From positions 372,001 to 436,000 of the forward strand of contig CAVRIR010000004.1 of assembly GCA_963721305.1 (NCBI GenBank): 64,000 nucleotides of DNA. The letters are read 5' to 3'. The notes beneath the pieces were generated by a model. That model was not told the DNA's origin. It was given only the letters and a program-made list of their open reading frames with translations, and did no database searches. Origin of the DNA: DATAES01 sp963721305 (lineage in GTDB: Bacteria > Actinomycetota > Acidimicrobiia > Acidimicrobiales > JACDCH01). The translations under genes were made by a program, and so were the position numbers. Within the stretch, counting starts at the first letter, position 1, and each line of letters begins with the position of its first letter. This document shows, piece by piece, positions 62,217-64,000 of the stretch.

Positions 62217-62506
62217 CCGAGGGGGATGGCTTCCTCGCGGATGTGAGCATCGCGACTGCGGAGGCCTCCGACGGAGACGACATCGACCGGGGCGCCGAGA
62301 AGGTCGCGCAGCTCGTCCTGAAGGTGGAGCAGGTCGAACAACGAGCTATCGGGCTCGAACTCGACGAGGAAGTCGACGTCGCTGTTGTCGTGCTCGTCAC
62401 CTCTGGCCACCGACCCGAAGATCGCCACCGACTGACCGCGATGGCGGTGTACCGCAGCATCGATTTGTGCCCGATTGCGCTCGACGAGTGCACGGAGCCG
62501 GCCCAT
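62213..62506 (-). CDS. mntA: minimal nucleotidyltransferase antitoxin (MntA-like)
   Basis: A 97-residue nucleotidyltransferase of the MNT family. It has SVAIFGSVARGDEHDNSDVD followed by FLVEFE, giving the motif GSxARG...SDxDxxV, and a late Asp in PVDVVSVGG. With the HEPN protein it forms an MNT/HEPN toxin-antitoxin module, in which MNT AMPylates or otherwise modifies the toxin. I chose ATG 62506 (MGRLRALVERN). It is the first gene of the pair. Confidence 0.85.
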   Translation of the reverse strand: MGRLRALVERNRAQIDAAVHRHRGQSVAIFGSVARGDEHDNSDVDFLVEFEPDSSLFDLLHLQDELRDLLGAPVDVVSVGGLRSRDAHIREEAIPLG

Positions 62507-63059
62507 GACCGCGAGGCTACCGACGCCGTGCTGCTCCAACCCGCACCACGAGGGACGTTGCGCGCGGATGTGCCTGATTGAGAATTGGGCTGGCGCGACG
62601 GGGTTGCTCGTAGCGTCAGGGATGCGGTTCGGCTCTTGAAGTGCCTGCTGACCGCGAGGTTTGGCGGTTGAACGAACAGCCGTGCCGCTGCAGCACTGCG
62701 TGCACTCCACGCTTCGAGCCGACCGGTGACACCACCAGAACGGAGCACCTGAAGCCGCGCGACTTCGAGATCGTCTAGTCCTCGCTCGCTAGTGCCTTCG
62801 CGCGTCACGAACCCATCCGGAGCCGTCTTCACCACACCGATGTCGCGGCGAGGCTCGCACAGAACGTCCCCAGCGACGCGGACGCACGCCAGATCCGGCA
62901 TATGTCGCCGCGCCAAGCTTCGCGGCGACGCGCGGAGGCACGTGTTCGGACGTAGGGTCGGGTGCTCCCCCCGCTCGCCTGGGCGAAGGCCGCGGCGCCG
63001 CCCAGATGGAAGCAACGCTCCGAAGCGGTGGTCCACCAATTGGGCTCAAGGCCCGTGCG
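62507..63059. other. 553-base region without a clear gene
   Basis: I see no convincing gene between mntA and tRNA-Ser(GGA). A minus-strand frame around 62690-62890 reads protein-like sequence (CEPRRDIGVVKTAPDGFVTR, then LDDLEVARLQVLRSGGVTGR), but it has no start signal and no family I know. It could be a decayed gene. The promoters of mntA-hepT probably lie next to 62506. Confidence 0.45.
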
Positions 63060-63144
63060 CGGAGGGAGTGGGATTCGAACCCACGGTGGGTTGCCCCACA
63101 CACGCTTTCCAAGCGTGCCGATTCGGCCGCTCTCGCATCCCTCC
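63060..63144 (-). tRNA. tRNA-Ser (anticodon GGA)
   Basis: An 85-nt class II tRNA on the minus strand: acceptor GGAGGGA/TCCCTCC, anticodon stem with loop CTTGGAAAG (anticodon GGA), a long variable arm (GTGTGGGGCAACCCAC) and T loop TTCGAAT. The discriminator is G. It is a second serine acceptor, distinct from the CGA gene at 53239. Confidence 0.95.
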
Positions 63145-63157
63145 AAGAAGGCGATCA

Positions 63158-63291
63158 CCCCGTCCTCGCAAGTGGCGGCCAGGCGATCTGCGGCACACCG
63201 CGGGATCCGCTGAGAGCTGCTGCCTCCCGGCCCTGACTCGGTTCACGGTCCGCAGTTGCACAGGACCCGACCGCCACATGCGAGGACGGGG
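63158..63291 (-). ncRNA. ffs: signal recognition particle RNA (4.5S type)
   Basis: On the minus strand the apical core GGGCCGGGAGGCAGCAGC matches the conserved SRP domain IV (GGTCCGGAAGGNAGCAGC type). Flanking arms pair: TGCGGACCG with CGGTGTGCCGCA, and a terminal stem GTGGCGGTCGGG with CCTGGCCGCCAC. The terminal stem is continued by 13 more pairs (CCCCGTCCTCGCA/TGCGAGGACGGGG). It lies between tRNA-Ser and dnaX, a usual place in actinobacteria. The exact ends are inferred from the stem. Confidence 0.88.
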
Positions 63292-63336
63292 TCTGCTGAG
63301 GTTACCGCCTCCCACCTGTCGGTAGAGTCGGCTCGC

Positions 63337-64000
63337 ATGTCGTACCAGTCCCTCTACCGGCGCTATCGGCCGCGCCGATTCGCCGATGTGCGGGGACAGG
63401 ATCACATCGTCACCGCCCTCCGAAACGCCGTGCGCGAGGGCCGCGTCGGCCACGCGTACCTGTTCAGCGGGCCGCGCGGCACCGGCAAGACATCGACGGC
63501 GCGCATCCTCGCCAAAGTCCTCAACTGCGCGGCACCGGTCGACGGCGAGCCGGATCTCACGTGTGAGTCCTGCCTTGCCATCGAGGCTGGCGCGAGCTTC
63601 GACGTCCACGAGCTCGACGCCGCGTCCAACAACAAGGTCGACGACATCCGAGAGCTCATCGAACGGGTCGCCTTCGCGACGCCCGGCCGCACCAAGCTCT
63701 ACATCCTCGACGAGGTGCACATGCTGTCGAACGCGGCATCGGCCGCGTTGCTGAAGACGCTCGAGGAACCGCCGCCGGGTGTGGTGTTCGTGCTGGCGAC
63801 CACCGATCCGCAGAAGGTCATCGAGACCATTCGCAGCCGCACGCAGCACTTCGACTTCCATCTGCTCTCCGCTGCGGCGCTCGAGGACTACATCCGCTAC
63901 GTCGTGGACGACGCGGGACTCGACGTCTCCGCCGACGCCATCGACTTCGCCGTGCGGGCCGGTCGCGGTTCGGCGCGCGATGCGGTGTCAGCGCTCGAGC
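63337..64000 (+). CDS. dnaX: DNA polymerase III subunits gamma/tau, N-terminal part
   Basis: The window ends inside this gene; 221 residues are visible. It is the clamp-loader ATPase. It shows SYQSLYRRYRPRRFADVRGQ, Walker A in FSGPRGTGKTSTARILAKVL, the zinc cysteines NCAAPVDGEPDLTCESC, HELDAASNNKVDDIRELIER, Walker B LYILDEVHMLSNAASAALLK and sensor VFVLATTDPQKVIETIRSRT. ATG 63337 is the usual start (MSYQSLYRRYRP). SRP RNA lies upstream, divergent. The tau-specific C-terminus is outside the window. Confidence 0.97.
   Translation, partial: MSYQSLYRRYRPRRFADVRGQDHIVTALRNAVREGRVGHAYLFSGPRGTGKTSTARILAKVLNCAAPVDGEPDLTCESCLAIEAGASFDVHELDAASNNKVDDIRELIERVAFATPGRTKLYILDEVHMLSNAASAALLKTLEEPPPGVVFVLATTDPQKVIETIRSRTQHFDFHLLSAAALEDYIRYVVDDAGLDVSADAIDFAVRAGRGSARDAVSALE

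Noticed and set aside
1..64000. CRISPR array, Cas genes, prophage genes or an integrase
   Set aside because: No regularly spaced repeats, no Cas-like or phage structural proteins and no integrase or transposase were seen; the only mobile signals are the tRNA duplication and the dispersed repeat.

Overview
High-GC bacterial chromosome segment with very dense gene packing, frequent GTG starts and many 1-4 base stop/start overlaps. The gene content points to Actinomycetota: HspR closing a dnaK-grpE-dnaJ-hspR operon next to clpB, a BldC-like regulator, a long two-domain dCTP deaminase, and an SRP RNA gene beside dnaX and a serine tRNA. The class Acidimicrobiia is my best guess, from general feel rather than proof.

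Layout. 1-11.1 kb: end of a YVTN propeller gene, ferric-reductase-like membrane protein, orphan DNA methyltransferase, YdeI-like protein, Baeyer-Villiger-type monooxygenase, tRNA-Gly, dcd, a lone receiver protein, a large membrane-bound Fe-S oxidoreductase, a degenerate metallo-beta-lactamase-fold protein, two small regulators and gpmA. 11.2-17.6 kb: heat-shock operon dnaK-grpE-dnaJ-hspR-clpB. 17.8-39.2 kb: a purine block (purA, purD, purE, purB, purC, purS, purQ, purL, purF, purM) plus pyrE. It is interrupted by a nucleotide-sugar dehydrogenase gene and, between purQ and purL, by a 6.8 kb stretch of glycan genes (two glycosyltransferases, an M28-like aminopeptidase, a sugar epimerase, an NAD-dependent epimerase, an LhgO-like oxidase). 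purK, purN and purH are not in the window. 39.3-53.2 kb: mixed metabolism and cell envelope: amino-acid dehydrogenase, bldC, fabZ, a receiver protein, a double alpha/beta-hydrolase, polyprenyl synthase, HAD phosphatase, secreted glucosaminidase, xseAB, an MBL hydrolase, a GH36 alpha-galactosidase and an ABC exporter. 53.2-57.0 kb: a 3.7 kb segment bounded by tRNA-Ser(CGA) and a 56-base near-perfect copy of its 3' end; it carries gene remnants, a toxin-antitoxin pair, a glycosyltransferase and an acetyltransferase, and looks like the remains of an element integrated at the tRNA. 57.2-64 kb: cspA, tadA, small enzymes, a large membrane protein, an MNT/HEPN toxin-antitoxin pair, tRNA-Ser(GGA), SRP RNA and the start of dnaX.

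Two window-wide signals stand out. First, 14 genes, including single-copy housekeeping genes such as dnaJ, clpB, purD, purQ and purL, are broken by single-base frameshifts; 22 of these 23 events are one-base insertions. I treat the genes as functional and the insertions as probable assembly errors, and I give full-length coordinates across them. Second, a 72-base intergenic repeat occurs in two near-identical copies and at least two diverged copies.
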